From Bacteroides mediterraneensis (lineage in GTDB: Bacteria; Bacteroidota; Bacteroidia; Bacteroidales; Bacteroidaceae), in contig NZ_DAJPEN010000001.1 of NCBI RefSeq assembly GCF_025993685.1, positions 62,001 through 126,000 on the forward strand: a DNA stretch of 64,000 nucleotides. Direction: 5' to 3'. Below the pieces are notes generated by a model. The model saw only the letters and a program-made list of their open reading frames with translations. It searched no databases and was not told where the DNA came from. Made by a program: the position numbers and the translations under genes. Numbering within the stretch: position 1 is the stretch's first letter; every line of letters begins with the position of its first letter. Below, one piece after another: positions 16,624-25,174 of the stretch.

Positions 16624-18384
16624 ATGAATCAATTTGTATTATTAGGCTGCTTGTGGCTGGGAGCCTGTGCAACGGCTTTTTCCCAGCAGACCAGTGGGGT
16701 GAACTATCAGTTGGAACCTATGCCGTCGGTGCATAAGCCACTGTCGGAAAACTCTGTCCCGATGGGGGACAGCCAGACTTTTGAGGAAGTAAAACTGGAT
16801 TTGCCGGTGACAGCCGGACCGTATGAGCCTACGTGGGCATCGATAGAGTCCAACTATCCGGGTACACCTGAATGGTTGCGGGATTCCAAGTTCGGAATAT
16901 GGATTCATTTCGGACCGCAGTCGGCTGGAGAGAGTGGCGACTGGTATGCCCGCAAAATGTATGTGGAAGGGACGCCGGCTTACGAGAACCATCTGAAAAA
17001 CTATGGGCATCCTTCGGAAGTGGGCTACAAGGAGGTGCTGCGCGACTGGAATCCGAAGAAGTTCAATCCGAAAGCATTGGTGGATATTTACAAGGATGCC
17101 GGCGCACGGTTTCTGATTATTCAGGGGGTACACCATGACCAGTTCGACTTATGGGATTCCAAGTATCAGGCCTGGAATTCTACCCGTCTGGGACCGAAAC
17201 GGGACTTGATAGGCGAGTGGGAGAAAGCGGCAAGAGAAGCGGGTATCCGTTTCGGACTCACTTTCCATCATGAATACTCCTGGTGGTGGTGGCAGACGGC
17301 TTTCCAGTGTGACACGAAGGGTGAAAAGAAGGGAGTGCCTTACGATGGGAACCTGACATTGGCCGACGGAAAGGGAAAATGGTGGGAAGGACTGGACCCT
17401 AGATACCTTTACGGCATCAATCTGAGGGAGTATGAAACGGTGGCTGAGGCAGCCAATTCCCGTTGGTCTCCTCCCAAGGCAGGTATTTTTAGCGGGCATC
17501 TGGTGTATGCGGAATGGTATGCGAAATGGTGGGCCTTGCGCATGATGGATGCCGTGGATAAATATAACCCGGATTTCATTTATACGGATGGTACGGACCA
17601 GCAGCCTTTCAGCGGTTCGGGTACGGGTACAGGATATAAGTGTGATGCCATGCAGCGGGTGATTGCGGATTTCTACAACAAGACGCTGGCCCGTCGTGGA
17701 AAGGTGGATGTGTTCAGCATCGTGAAGTTCAGGAAACAGACGAACGGTACGGTGAATACGTGTGAGACGGGAATCCCGGAGAATATCAAGACCGACCAGC
17801 CTTGGATTGCGGAAACCCCGGTAGGCGACTGGTTCTATGGCCCGAACTTCGTGTACAGTTCGGATGCGATGATACGTTATCTGTTGGAGATTGTGGCACG
17901 TGACGGTTCGGTAGGGGTATCTATTCCGCTGCGTCCCGACGGCTCATTGGATGAAGGTTGCGTGAAGATGTTGAAAGAAGTCGGCCAATGGATGCGGGTG
18001 AACGGACAAGGCATTTACGGCAGTTCAGCTTGGCGTGTATTGGGTGAAGGAAAAGACGGTAAGCTGAATGTGTTGCCGGGTGGATTCATCGGGGGCAGTC
18101 AGGCAAACCATACGTTCTATTCTACGGATTTCCGTTTTACGGTAGGAAAAGACAAGGCCTTGTATGCCTGGTGCATGACGGTGCCGAAACCGGGAGAGAC
18201 TTTGAAGATTGTGTCTTTGGGTACGAACTCCACAGTGGAAAAGAAGAAGGTGACTTCAGTAGAACTGTTGGGTGTAAAAGGTAATAAATTAGAGTGGAAA
18301 CAGGAGGCAGACGGATTGCGTATTGTGTATCCGAAATCTGCTTCTTTGAAGACGGCTGTAGGGTTTAGAATTGTATGTGAATGA
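16624..18384 (+). CDS. GH29 alpha-L-fucosidase
   Basis: The 586-residue protein has a signal peptide (about 1-21, LLGCLWLGACATAFSQ) and the GH29 alpha-L-fucosidase barrel. Visible motifs are DSKFGIWIHFGPQS, DWNPKKFNPKALVDIYKDAGARF and GVHHDQFDLWDSKYQ. The likely nucleophile is Asp322 in FIYTDGTD. It should remove alpha-linked fucose from oligosaccharides in the periplasm. I chose ATG 16624 because it gives a clean signal peptide; ATG 16567 would add a basic, non-signal extension, and TTG 16552 abuts a -7 box. The gene ends PUL1 and faces the sulfotransferase gene across a bidirectional terminator. It may have its own promoter, and it is more G+C-rich than GH31. Confidence 0.9.
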   Translation: MNQFVLLGCLWLGACATAFSQQTSGVNYQLEPMPSVHKPLSENSVPMGDSQTFEEVKLDLPVTAGPYEPTWASIESNYPGTPEWLRDSKFGIWIHFGPQSAGESGDWYARKMYVEGTPAYENHLKNYGHPSEVGYKEVLRDWNPKKFNPKALVDIYKDAGARFLIIQGVHHDQFDLWDSKYQAWNSTRLGPKRDLIGEWEKAAREAGIRFGLTFHHEYSWWWWQTAFQCDTKGEKKGVPYDGNLTLADGKGKWWEGLDPRYLYGINLREYETVAEAANSRWSPPKAGIFSGHLVYAEWYAKWWALRMMDAVDKYNPDFIYTDGTDQQPFSGSGTGTGYKCDAMQRVIADFYNKTLARRGKVDVFSIVKFRKQTNGTVNTCETGIPENIKTDQPWIAETPVGDWFYGPNFVYSSDAMIRYLLEIVARDGSVGVSIPLRPDGSLDEGCVKMLKEVGQWMRVNGQGIYGSSAWRVLGEGKDGKLNVLPGGFIGGSQANHTFYSTDFRFTVGKDKALYAWCMTVPKPGETLKIVSLGTNSTVEKKKVTSVELLGVKGNKLEWKQEADGLRIVYPKSASLKTAVGFRIVCE

Positions 18385-18415
18385 GGAAAGCCGTCTGTAT
18401 GTAGGGTTTGAAACG

Positions 18416-18449
18416 AAAAATGCGGGATGTGAGTGTCCCGCATTTTTTT
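18416..18449. terminator. Bidirectional terminator between GH29 and sulfotransferase genes
   Basis: AAAAATGCGGGA (18416-18427) pairs with TCCCGCATTTTT (18436-18447) around an 8-base loop, with T-runs on both strands. It serves the two convergent genes. Confidence 0.9.
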
Positions 18450-18468
18450 GTAGTATAGTTTGATAAGT

Positions 18469-19575
18469 TTACAATTTATACCCCCACTGCTCCAAAGCGA
18501 ATGACCAGTTCTTTTCAACCAGTTCGACGGTCTCGGGCTTGTATTGGTATTTGTTTTTCTTGTACCCTTTCTTTTTGTTGACGTACGCTTCGATGTCGGC
18601 ACGGGCTTCGTCAAAGCCGGGGATTTGCAACTTCTGGTAAATCTCCTGCGTCATATCGAAGGCGTTTTTCTCGTAATCTTCAAAACGGACTTCCACCAGG
18701 TTACCTTCCGGAATGAACTTCTTGTCGGCCTCGTACTTGTGATACAGCTTGGCGTAGACAGAAAGGATGTTGGTCTGCAGTTCTTCGTTGCTGATGTCCT
18801 GCAATTTCAACGGCTGGATGGTGTTGGTGAAGAAGCTGCGGGTCGATTCAAATACCGTGTACGGATTACGCATCAGGTAGATGAACTTGGCGTTCGGGAA
18901 CATCTTCACCAGCTCTTTCACACGTCCGGTGTGCGGCGGGTTCTTGCTGAGGAACTGCGTGCCGTGGGTGTTCCACAAGGAAATCTTGATCAGTTTGGTG
19001 AAGGTTTCCTCAAACACTTTCAGTTCGGCGTCACTGATGTCATCAAACAACAGGTACTTGTCGGCATATTCCTGCATATATTTCGGCAGGAACCAGAAGT
19101 TGTAGTACGTGTAGGGCATCATGTTGGCCAGGGCAAACTCTTCTTCCTGCGGAAGGTCGACGGCCAGCTCCATGTTGTCGGTCGGACGTTTGTCCGGCAT
19201 CAGCCAGCTCATGTTCTTTTTGAAGAAGGGCTGTCCCCACATCATCAGGTGCGGAAACACCGTCTGATAGGTGGTGTTGTAGCCAAAATGCTTGTCGCAG
19301 GAGAACACGTTGTGCATGAAGGTGGTTCCGCTGCGCCAATGTCCGAGGATGAACACAGGGTCGTGTTCCAGGGGCTTGTCGGCCAGCAGTTTTTTATACC
19401 GTTTGTCCTGTAAAGGAGCCAGTGTGGATAACAGACGGCAGACGGCCTTGGTCAGGCGGTATTTGCCTTTGTATGCCGGGTCGATGGTACGTCCGGCAGT
19501 AATCTGGTTGAAAGTCTTCCAGTCGGCTCCCACAAGGGTATTGATGGGGAGTTTGTTAAATTCAAGTAGTCCCAT
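18469..19575 (-). CDS. PAPS-dependent sulfotransferase
   Basis: The 368-residue cytoplasmic protein carries the two PAPS-binding motifs of the sulfotransferase fold: the 5'-phosphosulfate loop ILGHWRSGTTFM (76-87) and the 3'-phosphate motif LMRNPYTVFESTRSF (234-248), with a downstream helical RADIEAYVNKKKGYKKNKY segment like the P-loop-closing GxxGxxK region. It transfers a sulfonate group from PAPS to an acceptor. Gene context supplies everything it needs: cysN, cysD, cysC, a sulfate permease and cysQ lie upstream on the same strand. From memory, Bacteroides thetaiotaomicron has the same arrangement around BT_0416, which sulfonates cholesterol and related sterols; that is established knowledge recalled, not tested here. 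The acceptor of this copy is therefore only inferred. Confidence 0.88.
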   Translation of the reverse strand: MGLLEFNKLPINTLVGADWKTFNQITAGRTIDPAYKGKYRLTKAVCRLLSTLAPLQDKRYKKLLADKPLEHDPVFILGHWRSGTTFMHNVFSCDKHFGYNTTYQTVFPHLMMWGQPFFKKNMSWLMPDKRPTDNMELAVDLPQEEEFALANMMPYTYYNFWFLPKYMQEYADKYLLFDDISDAELKVFEETFTKLIKISLWNTHGTQFLSKNPPHTGRVKELVKMFPNAKFIYLMRNPYTVFESTRSFFTNTIQPLKLQDISNEELQTNILSVYAKLYHKYEADKKFIPEGNLVEVRFEDYEKNAFDMTQEIYQKLQIPGFDEARADIEAYVNKKKGYKKNKYQYKPETVELVEKNWSFALEQWGYKL

Positions 19576-19627
19576 TTCTTTAATTGATAATTGGCAACTG
19601 AGAAACTCAGCTTGTCGATTTTAACTT

Positions 19628-21139
19628 TTAATTTTTAACTATTAATTCAATGGCGATACCCTGACGTTCCAGTTCCTTTACGGCACGTTCGATGGCTTCG
19701 TAGTGTTCCGGACCGATGCCCAGTTTCGGCAGGTTGAGGACAGGCAGTTCCATCTGGTTGTGCATGTCTTTGTCGGCCACCTGGTTGATAATCATTCCCA
19801 CGGCACTGGTGTTGTTGGTAATCGGGTCAATCAGGATGAAGGCACCCGTAGCTTTGTTTTTGGTATAAGGGTCGAAGAACAGTTCCTTGGAAGAAGTCAG
19901 TACCACATGGGCAATCTGGTTGAGCTGCATGGGCACATCTTCCTTGGTCAGGCGTCCGTTTTCCACAGACAGGTGTTCCATGGTGTTGATGTCTACCTTA
20001 TACTTGATGCTGTCTACGCGGGTACGGCTGGTGTTAGTGGTCTGTTTCAGAAAGAAAGATTTTTCCATGTCCATCTTTTCTTCGTCCATCCATACCAGCA
20101 TGGCCTCGAAGTTACGCCCGATCATCGGCATGTTGTCGGGGTGTACCAGCATTTCACCACGGGATACGTCGATTTCGTCTTCCAGGGTTAGGGTGACAGA
20201 CATCGGCGGGAAGGCATAGTCGAGTTCTCCGTCGTAGGTCACGATGCTCTTGATGTGCGAACGCTTGCCGGAAGGAAGGGCTACTACCTCATCACCTTTG
20301 TGTACCACGCCGGAAGCTACCTTTCCGCAGAAACCACGGAAGTCGAGATTCGGACGGAGTACGTACTGCACCGGATAGCGGAAGTCTTTCAGGTTATGGT
20401 CGTTGCCGATGTGGACGGTTTCCAGGAATTCCAGCAGAGCCGGTCCTTCATACCACGGCGTACGGTCGGATTTTTCTACCACGTTGTCGCCTTCCAAGGC
20501 TGACAGCGGAATGCACTGTACGTCGGGGATACCCAGCGGAGTGATGAAGGCCATGTAGTCGGCTACAATCTTGTCGAACACTTCCTTCGAATAGTCTACC
20601 AGGTCCATCTTGTTGACGGCCAGTACCACGTGCTTAATACCCAGCAAGGATACCAGATAGGTATGACGGCGGGTCTGGGTGATGACGCCGGTACGGGCAT
20701 CTACCAGGATGACGGCCAGGTTGGCAGTCGAACCGCCGGTAATCATGTTGCGGGTATATTGTTCGTGTCCCGGAGTGTCGGCAATGATGAACTTACGGTT
20801 GTTGGTCGAGAAATAACGGTAAGCCACGTCAATGGTGATACCTTGTTCACGTTCGGCTTTCAGTCCGTCGAGCAGCAGGGCATAGTCGATGTGTTCGCCA
20901 GCATTACCCATACGCTTGCTGTCGCGTTCCAGGGCATCGAGCTGGTCTTCATACAATTTCTTACTGTCGAACAGCAGGCGTCCGATGAGGGTGGACTTTC
21001 CGTCGTCGACTGAACCTGCGGTCAGGAAACGGAGCAGATCTTTCTGTTCGTCTTTTTTCAGGAATTCCTCGATAGACATCTTGCCTCTGGCTTCTCCTTC
21101 CATCGGGTTGCCTGATTTGCTTTTATCTAAATGTTCCAT
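19628..21139 (-). CDS. cysN: Sulfate adenylyltransferase, GTPase subunit
   Basis: The 503-residue protein is the regulatory GTPase subunit of ATP sulfurylase. It shows the translational-GTPase motifs G1 GSVDDGKST (42-50), G3 DTPGHEQ and G4 NKMD, followed by elongation-factor-like beta-barrel domains. GTP hydrolysis drives the catalytic CysD subunit to form adenosine 5'-phosphosulfate from ATP and sulfate. It is not fused to CysC, in contrast to some bacterial CysNC proteins; a separate cysC is present. It follows cysD by 12 bases and precedes the sulfotransferase gene by 52 bases on the same strand. Confidence 0.96.
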   Translation of the reverse strand: MEHLDKSKSGNPMEGEARGKMSIEEFLKKDEQKDLLRFLTAGSVDDGKSTLIGRLLFDSKKLYEDQLDALERDSKRMGNAGEHIDYALLLDGLKAEREQGITIDVAYRYFSTNNRKFIIADTPGHEQYTRNMITGGSTANLAVILVDARTGVITQTRRHTYLVSLLGIKHVVLAVNKMDLVDYSKEVFDKIVADYMAFITPLGIPDVQCIPLSALEGDNVVEKSDRTPWYEGPALLEFLETVHIGNDHNLKDFRYPVQYVLRPNLDFRGFCGKVASGVVHKGDEVVALPSGKRSHIKSIVTYDGELDYAFPPMSVTLTLEDEIDVSRGEMLVHPDNMPMIGRNFEAMLVWMDEEKMDMEKSFFLKQTTNTSRTRVDSIKYKVDINTMEHLSVENGRLTKEDVPMQLNQIAHVVLTSSKELFFDPYTKNKATGAFILIDPITNNTSAVGMIINQVADKDMHNQMELPVLNLPKLGIGPEHYEAIERAVKELERQGIAIELIVKN

Positions 21140-21151
21140 GTCGTTGCGTAA

Positions 21152-22063
21152 TTAAAAATATCCTTCACGTTTCTTTTGTTCCATACTGGCTTCCTGGTCG
21201 AAGTCGATGACACGGGTCGTGCGTTCACTCTTGGTGGTGGTCATCATTTCCTCCACAATTTTTTCGATGGTGTCGGCTTCGCTTTCAATGGCGCCTGTCA
21301 GCGGCCAGCATCCCAGGGTACGGAAACGGATTTTCTTCATTTCAATCTTGTCGCGGTATTTTTCCGGCAGACGGTCGTCATCGGGCATAATCAGCTGTCC
21401 GTCGATGTTGACCACCGGACGTTCCTTGGCGAAATACAGCGGTACGATGGGGATATTTTCCAGACGGATGTACTGCCAGATGTCCAGTTCGGTCCAGTTG
21501 CTCAACGGGAACACACGGATGCTTTCTCCTTTGCGGATGCGGGCATTGTAGATGTCCCAGAGTTCCGGACGCTGGTTCTTGGGATCCCACTGGTGGAACT
21601 CGTTGCGGAAAGAGAAGATACGTTCCTTGGCACGTGATTTCTCCTCGTCACGGCGTGCGCCTCCGAAGGCTGCGTCGAACTTGTATTTGTCGAGGGCGTG
21701 CAGCAGGGCCTGGGTTTTCATCAGGTCGGTGTGTACCTTACTTCCGTGAGTGAAGGGGCCTACGCCTGCGCGGAAGGCTTCCATGTTGCTTTCCACAATC
21801 AGGTTCCAGCCATATTTTTTAGCGTATTCATCGCGGAACTGAATCATTTCCTTAAATTTCCATTTGGAATCGATGTGCATCAGTGGAAAAGGAACTTTTC
21901 CCGGAGCGAAGGCTTTTTCCGCCAGACGGACCATGACGGATGAGTCTTTCCCGATGCTGTAGAGCATCACCGGATTCTCAAATTCGGCAGCCACTTCACG
22001 GATGATGTGAATGGACTCGGCTTCGAGTTCTTTCAGGTGGCTCAATTTGTATTCTTCTTGCAT
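21152..22063 (-). CDS. cysD: Sulfate adenylyltransferase, catalytic subunit
   Basis: The 303-residue protein belongs to the PAPS-reductase/ATP-sulfurylase fold. The PP-loop is SIGKDSS at 36-42, and FGGARRDEEKSRAKERIFS is the characteristic CysD segment. Together with CysN it makes APS in the cytoplasm. Its length is normal for the family. cysC ends 14 bases upstream and cysN begins 12 bases downstream, so translation is likely coupled in one operon. Confidence 0.96.
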   Translation of the reverse strand: MQEEYKLSHLKELEAESIHIIREVAAEFENPVMLYSIGKDSSVMVRLAEKAFAPGKVPFPLMHIDSKWKFKEMIQFRDEYAKKYGWNLIVESNMEAFRAGVGPFTHGSKVHTDLMKTQALLHALDKYKFDAAFGGARRDEEKSRAKERIFSFRNEFHQWDPKNQRPELWDIYNARIRKGESIRVFPLSNWTELDIWQYIRLENIPIVPLYFAKERPVVNIDGQLIMPDDDRLPEKYRDKIEMKKIRFRTLGCWPLTGAIESEADTIEKIVEEMMTTTKSERTTRVIDFDQEASMEQKKREGYF

Positions 22064-22077
22064 GGCTAATATATAAT

Positions 22078-22689
22078 TTATTTTTTAGTGACTTTGGGGA
22101 GAATCAGGTCGAGCAGCTGGTCGACGGATTCTTTGAGTGACAGCTTGGAGGTGTCGAGCGAAAGGGCGGGATGCGCCGGTGCTTCGAACGGGGCTGAAAT
22201 GCCGGTGAAGTTCTTTATTTCTCCACGGCGGGCCTTGGCGTACAGGCCTTTCACATCGCGGCGCTCACATTCTTCCAGCGGGGTGCTGACGTAGATTTCC
22301 AGAAAATCGTCTTTCCCGATGATGCGGGCGGCCATTTCGCGGATTTCGTTATTGGGGCTGATGAAAGCCGCCAGCGTAATGATACCGGTATCGACAAACA
22401 GCTTGCCCACTTCGGCAATGCGTCGGATATTCTCTACCCGGTCTTCGGCCGAGAAGCCCAAATTGTTGTTGATGCCGCTGCGGATGTTGTCTCCGTCGAG
22501 GATACGGCACAGCAGCCCGCGCTGTTGGAGTTCACGCTCCAAAGCGATGGCGATGGTACTTTTTCCCGAACCGCTCAGCCCGGTGAACCAAATCATAAGT
22601 CCGTGTTGGTGAAGGAGCTCTTCCTTGTCTGCACGCCCTAGCATGCGGTCGAATATCGGATAGATATGAGTTGCTTTTGAATCGTTCAT
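22078..22689 (-). CDS. cysC: Adenylyl-sulfate kinase
   Basis: The 203-residue protein phosphorylates APS at the 3' position to give PAPS, the direct sulfonate donor. The Walker A motif is GLSGSGKS (37-44). DGDNIRSGINNNLGFS and the FISPNNEIREMA segment are APS-kinase signatures. The presence of cysC next to a sulfotransferase, with no APS/PAPS reductase nearby, points to sulfation rather than cysteine synthesis as the purpose of the cluster. It begins 25 bases after the permease gene. Confidence 0.96.
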   Translation of the reverse strand: MNDSKATHIYPIFDRMLGRADKEELLHQHGLMIWFTGLSGSGKSTIAIALERELQQRGLLCRILDGDNIRSGINNNLGFSAEDRVENIRRIAEVGKLFVDTGIITLAAFISPNNEIREMAARIIGKDDFLEIYVSTPLEECERRDVKGLYAKARRGEIKNFTGISAPFEAPAHPALSLDTSKLSLKESVDQLLDLILPKVTKK

Positions 22690-22714
22690 ATTGTAATGTC
22701 TGTTTAAATCTGTT

Positions 22715-24256
22715 TTAAAACGGCCATATCAGCGGGATGAGAAAGACCGATATCAGGAATGTGATGATGTTCAGTGGCAGTCCGATACGGACGAAATCGG
22801 TGAACTTGTAGTTTCCGATACCTTGTACAATCAGGTTGGTCTGATAGCCGATAGGGGTGGAGAAACTGGCCGAGGCTGCCATGCAGATGACCACGAAGAA
22901 CGGCATGGGATTGACTCCCAGCTGGGTGGACAGTGACAGGGCAATGGGGAAGGACAGGGCCGCCGCCGCATTGTTGGTAATCAGTTCCGTAAAGATGTTC
23001 GTAATGATGAACAGCACGGCCAGCAACACATAAGGGCCGTAGTCATGGCTCAGGCTGATAATGTAACCGGCCAGCAAGTCGGCCACTCCGGAATTTTCCA
23101 TGGCTTTGCTGATGGCAAAGGCGCAGGCAATGGTAATCAGGATATCCCAGGAGATATACTTGGTATATTTCTGTGGAGGGAATATCTTGGTCCAGGCCAT
23201 GATGACCGTAGTGATGGATACGAAAAAGAACATATCCAGCTTGATGCCTTCGGGCAGGAATTTCTCAATGCCCGGCAGTTCACCGATGGTAGCTCCTACA
23301 ATCATGAATACGAGGAGGAAAAGGGTGAACCAGCGTTTTTTCTTTCCGGCCGGTTCGTATTCTTTCCCGTTGGCCAGCATCAGGAAGACAGAAGATTCTC
23401 CCCATGTCTGGATGAAGCTGTCGTCTGCCAGCACTACTAATGTATCGCCTTCGCGAAAACTGACTTTGCTCAGGTTGGTATAGGTACGTCCGCTACGGCG
23501 GAGTTCTTTCACTTCCGCTCCATAATGACGCTTGAAGTCAAATTCGCTCACCGTCTTGTTGATACCCGGGAAACGCGGACCGATGACGGCTTCTACCAGA
23601 TGCCGTGAAGAGTCGTTTTCTTCCTCGTTGGCCGTGTCCGGACGGTTGGCAGGTAACAGTTTTTGGGAGAACAGAAACAGGTAGATAATGCCTGCTAAGG
23701 CGATGAATACTCCCACTTTCCCCAGTTCGAACATGCTGAAGCCTTTCATCCCGGCATCAAGAATCATGCTGTGTACCACCAGGTTGGTAGACGTACCAAT
23801 CAGCGTACAGATACCGCCGAGAATCGTTACATACGATAGTGGAATCAGGAAGTAAGTGGCCGGAAGCTTGACATAGTTGGCCCACCGCTTGATGATGGGG
23901 GCAAATATGACCACCACCGGTGTATTGTTCAAGAAGGCGGATATGAAAGCGATGCTGGGCAGCATGCGTGCCTGTGCCCGGAAGACGGACGTCGTCTGCT
24001 GGGGAAGCAACTTCTTGATGAGCTGGGTCAGCGCTCCGCTCTGACGTACACCTTCACTGACCAGGAACAGCAAGGCCACGGTAATCATCCCCTTGTTGCT
24101 GAAGCCTTCCAGCATTTCTTTCGGGGTGAGGATGCCGGTGCAGAGAAAGATGACCACCACCGAGAACAGAATCATTCCCGGACGCATCTTGTCCATAATC
24201 AGCGCGGTCAGCATGGCCACAAGTGAAAGTAGTACGATAATAATCTCGATAGACAT
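22715..24256 (-). CDS. SLC13/DASS-type sulfate permease with internal RCK_C domain
   Basis: The 513-residue membrane protein has a repeated half-transporter layout. Hydrophobic helices fill about 1-200 and 300-513, with the family motifs AFLNNTPVVVIFAPI and ITNNAAAALSFPIALS. A soluble TrkA-C/RCK_C-like insert occupies about 210-295 (...SKVSFREGDTLVVLADDSF). DASS transporters import dicarboxylates or sulfate with sodium; the position between cysQ and cysC strongly suggests sulfate here. The insert may bind a regulatory ligand. It begins 12 bases after cysQ in the same operon. Confidence 0.88.
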   Translation of the reverse strand: MSIEIIIVLLSLVAMLTALIMDKMRPGMILFSVVVIFLCTGILTPKEMLEGFSNKGMITVALLFLVSEGVRQSGALTQLIKKLLPQQTTSVFRAQARMLPSIAFISAFLNNTPVVVIFAPIIKRWANYVKLPATYFLIPLSYVTILGGICTLIGTSTNLVVHSMILDAGMKGFSMFELGKVGVFIALAGIIYLFLFSQKLLPANRPDTANEEENDSSRHLVEAVIGPRFPGINKTVSEFDFKRHYGAEVKELRRSGRTYTNLSKVSFREGDTLVVLADDSFIQTWGESSVFLMLANGKEYEPAGKKKRWFTLFLLVFMIVGATIGELPGIEKFLPEGIKLDMFFFVSITTVIMAWTKIFPPQKYTKYISWDILITIACAFAISKAMENSGVADLLAGYIISLSHDYGPYVLLAVLFIITNIFTELITNNAAAALSFPIALSLSTQLGVNPMPFFVVICMAASASFSTPIGYQTNLIVQGIGNYKFTDFVRIGLPLNIITFLISVFLIPLIWPF

Positions 24257-24268
24257 AAGTTCGTTGGA

Positions 24269-25078
24269 TTATTCTGCAATGAACCAAGGGTTCAGCAAGT
24301 CTGTTTTGTTGTATTGTAGCGGCTCTTTTTTCCCTGCCTGATACACTTCCTTCCCGGAAGCACGGATAATGGCATGTCCGGCAGCCGTATCCCACTCCAT
24401 GGTGGGAGCAAAACGGGGATATACGTCGGCATTTCCTTCTGCGATGAGGCACAGCTTCAGGGAGCTTCCCTTGGAGATGGTTTCCACTTGTGCATGCTTT
24501 TGCTGCATTTCGTGGATATAAGCTTCTGTTTCAGGAGTCAGGTGTGAACGGGAAGCCACGACGATGAATGTATCGTCTGTACGGTGGGCATTCGGCAGAC
24601 GCTGTGCATGCGCAATCAGTGCATCCAATGAAGCGCATGAACCGGTTTCCGTAATCTCATTGATTTTATAGGCTCCCAATGTGGTATCGGCAAAATAAAG
24701 TTCTTTTTTGACGGGGATATAAATGACTCCCGCTTCCGGGCAACCGTCTTTTACGTAGGCAATGTTGACGGTAAATTCACCGTTCCGCTTGATGAATTCT
24801 TTGGTACCGTCCAATGGGTCGACAATCCAAAGCTCTTTCCATTGCTGTCTTTCTTCGGGTGCGATTTTGGCCCCCTCTTCGCTCAGCAAAGGGTAGGGAG
24901 TGCCGGCTAATGCTTGTGCTATGACGGCATGCGATTTGCGGTCGGCAATGGTCAGCGGAGAATTATCCGCTTTTTTCTCTATCTCAAAATCCGCATTCGG
25001 ATCGGTATATACAGACATGATTTCTGCTCCGGCGGCAAGTGCGGCCTGAATGGCAGTATATAATATATTTTTATCCAT
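24269..25078 (-). CDS. cysQ: 3'(2'),5'-bisphosphate nucleotidase
   Basis: The 269-residue protein belongs to the lithium-sensitive inositol-monophosphatase superfamily. The metal-binding motif WIVDPLDGTKEF spans 84-95, and the second motif EWDTAAGHAII lies near residue 230. It hydrolyses PAP, the by-product of PAPS-dependent sulfotransferases, to AMP, preventing product inhibition and RNase inhibition. As the first gene of the sulfation operon it closes the cycle. No clear -7 box was found in the 96 bases upstream. Confidence 0.93.
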   Translation of the reverse strand: MDKNILYTAIQAALAAGAEIMSVYTDPNADFEIEKKADNSPLTIADRKSHAVIAQALAGTPYPLLSEEGAKIAPEERQQWKELWIVDPLDGTKEFIKRNGEFTVNIAYVKDGCPEAGVIYIPVKKELYFADTTLGAYKINEITETGSCASLDALIAHAQRLPNAHRTDDTFIVVASRSHLTPETEAYIHEMQQKHAQVETISKGSSLKLCLIAEGNADVYPRFAPTMEWDTAAGHAIIRASGKEVYQAGKKEPLQYNKTDLLNPWFIAE

Positions 25079-25174
25079 AATAGTATAAATCGCTGTAAAA
25101 TAACAGCTTTTTTAAATGTCGTTTGTGGTTTATTATTCGTTTTTTCTGTTCCTGCCTGTTTTTTATAACTTCTT

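Noticed and set aside
18544..19413. 289-codon open frame on the + strand
   Set aside because: It is antisense to the sulfotransferase gene, whose PAPS motifs are clear; the opposite frame shows no family features.
19602..19616. Short CTGAG/CTCAG stem between cysN and the sulfotransferase gene
   Set aside because: A 5-bp stem with a three-base loop and no T-run; cysN and the sulfotransferase gene are probably still co-transcribed.
25092..25107. Hairpin GCTGT/ACAGC followed by T-run upstream of cysQ
   Set aside because: The T-run is on the + strand, but both neighbouring genes are on the minus strand; a 5-bp stem is too weak to count.
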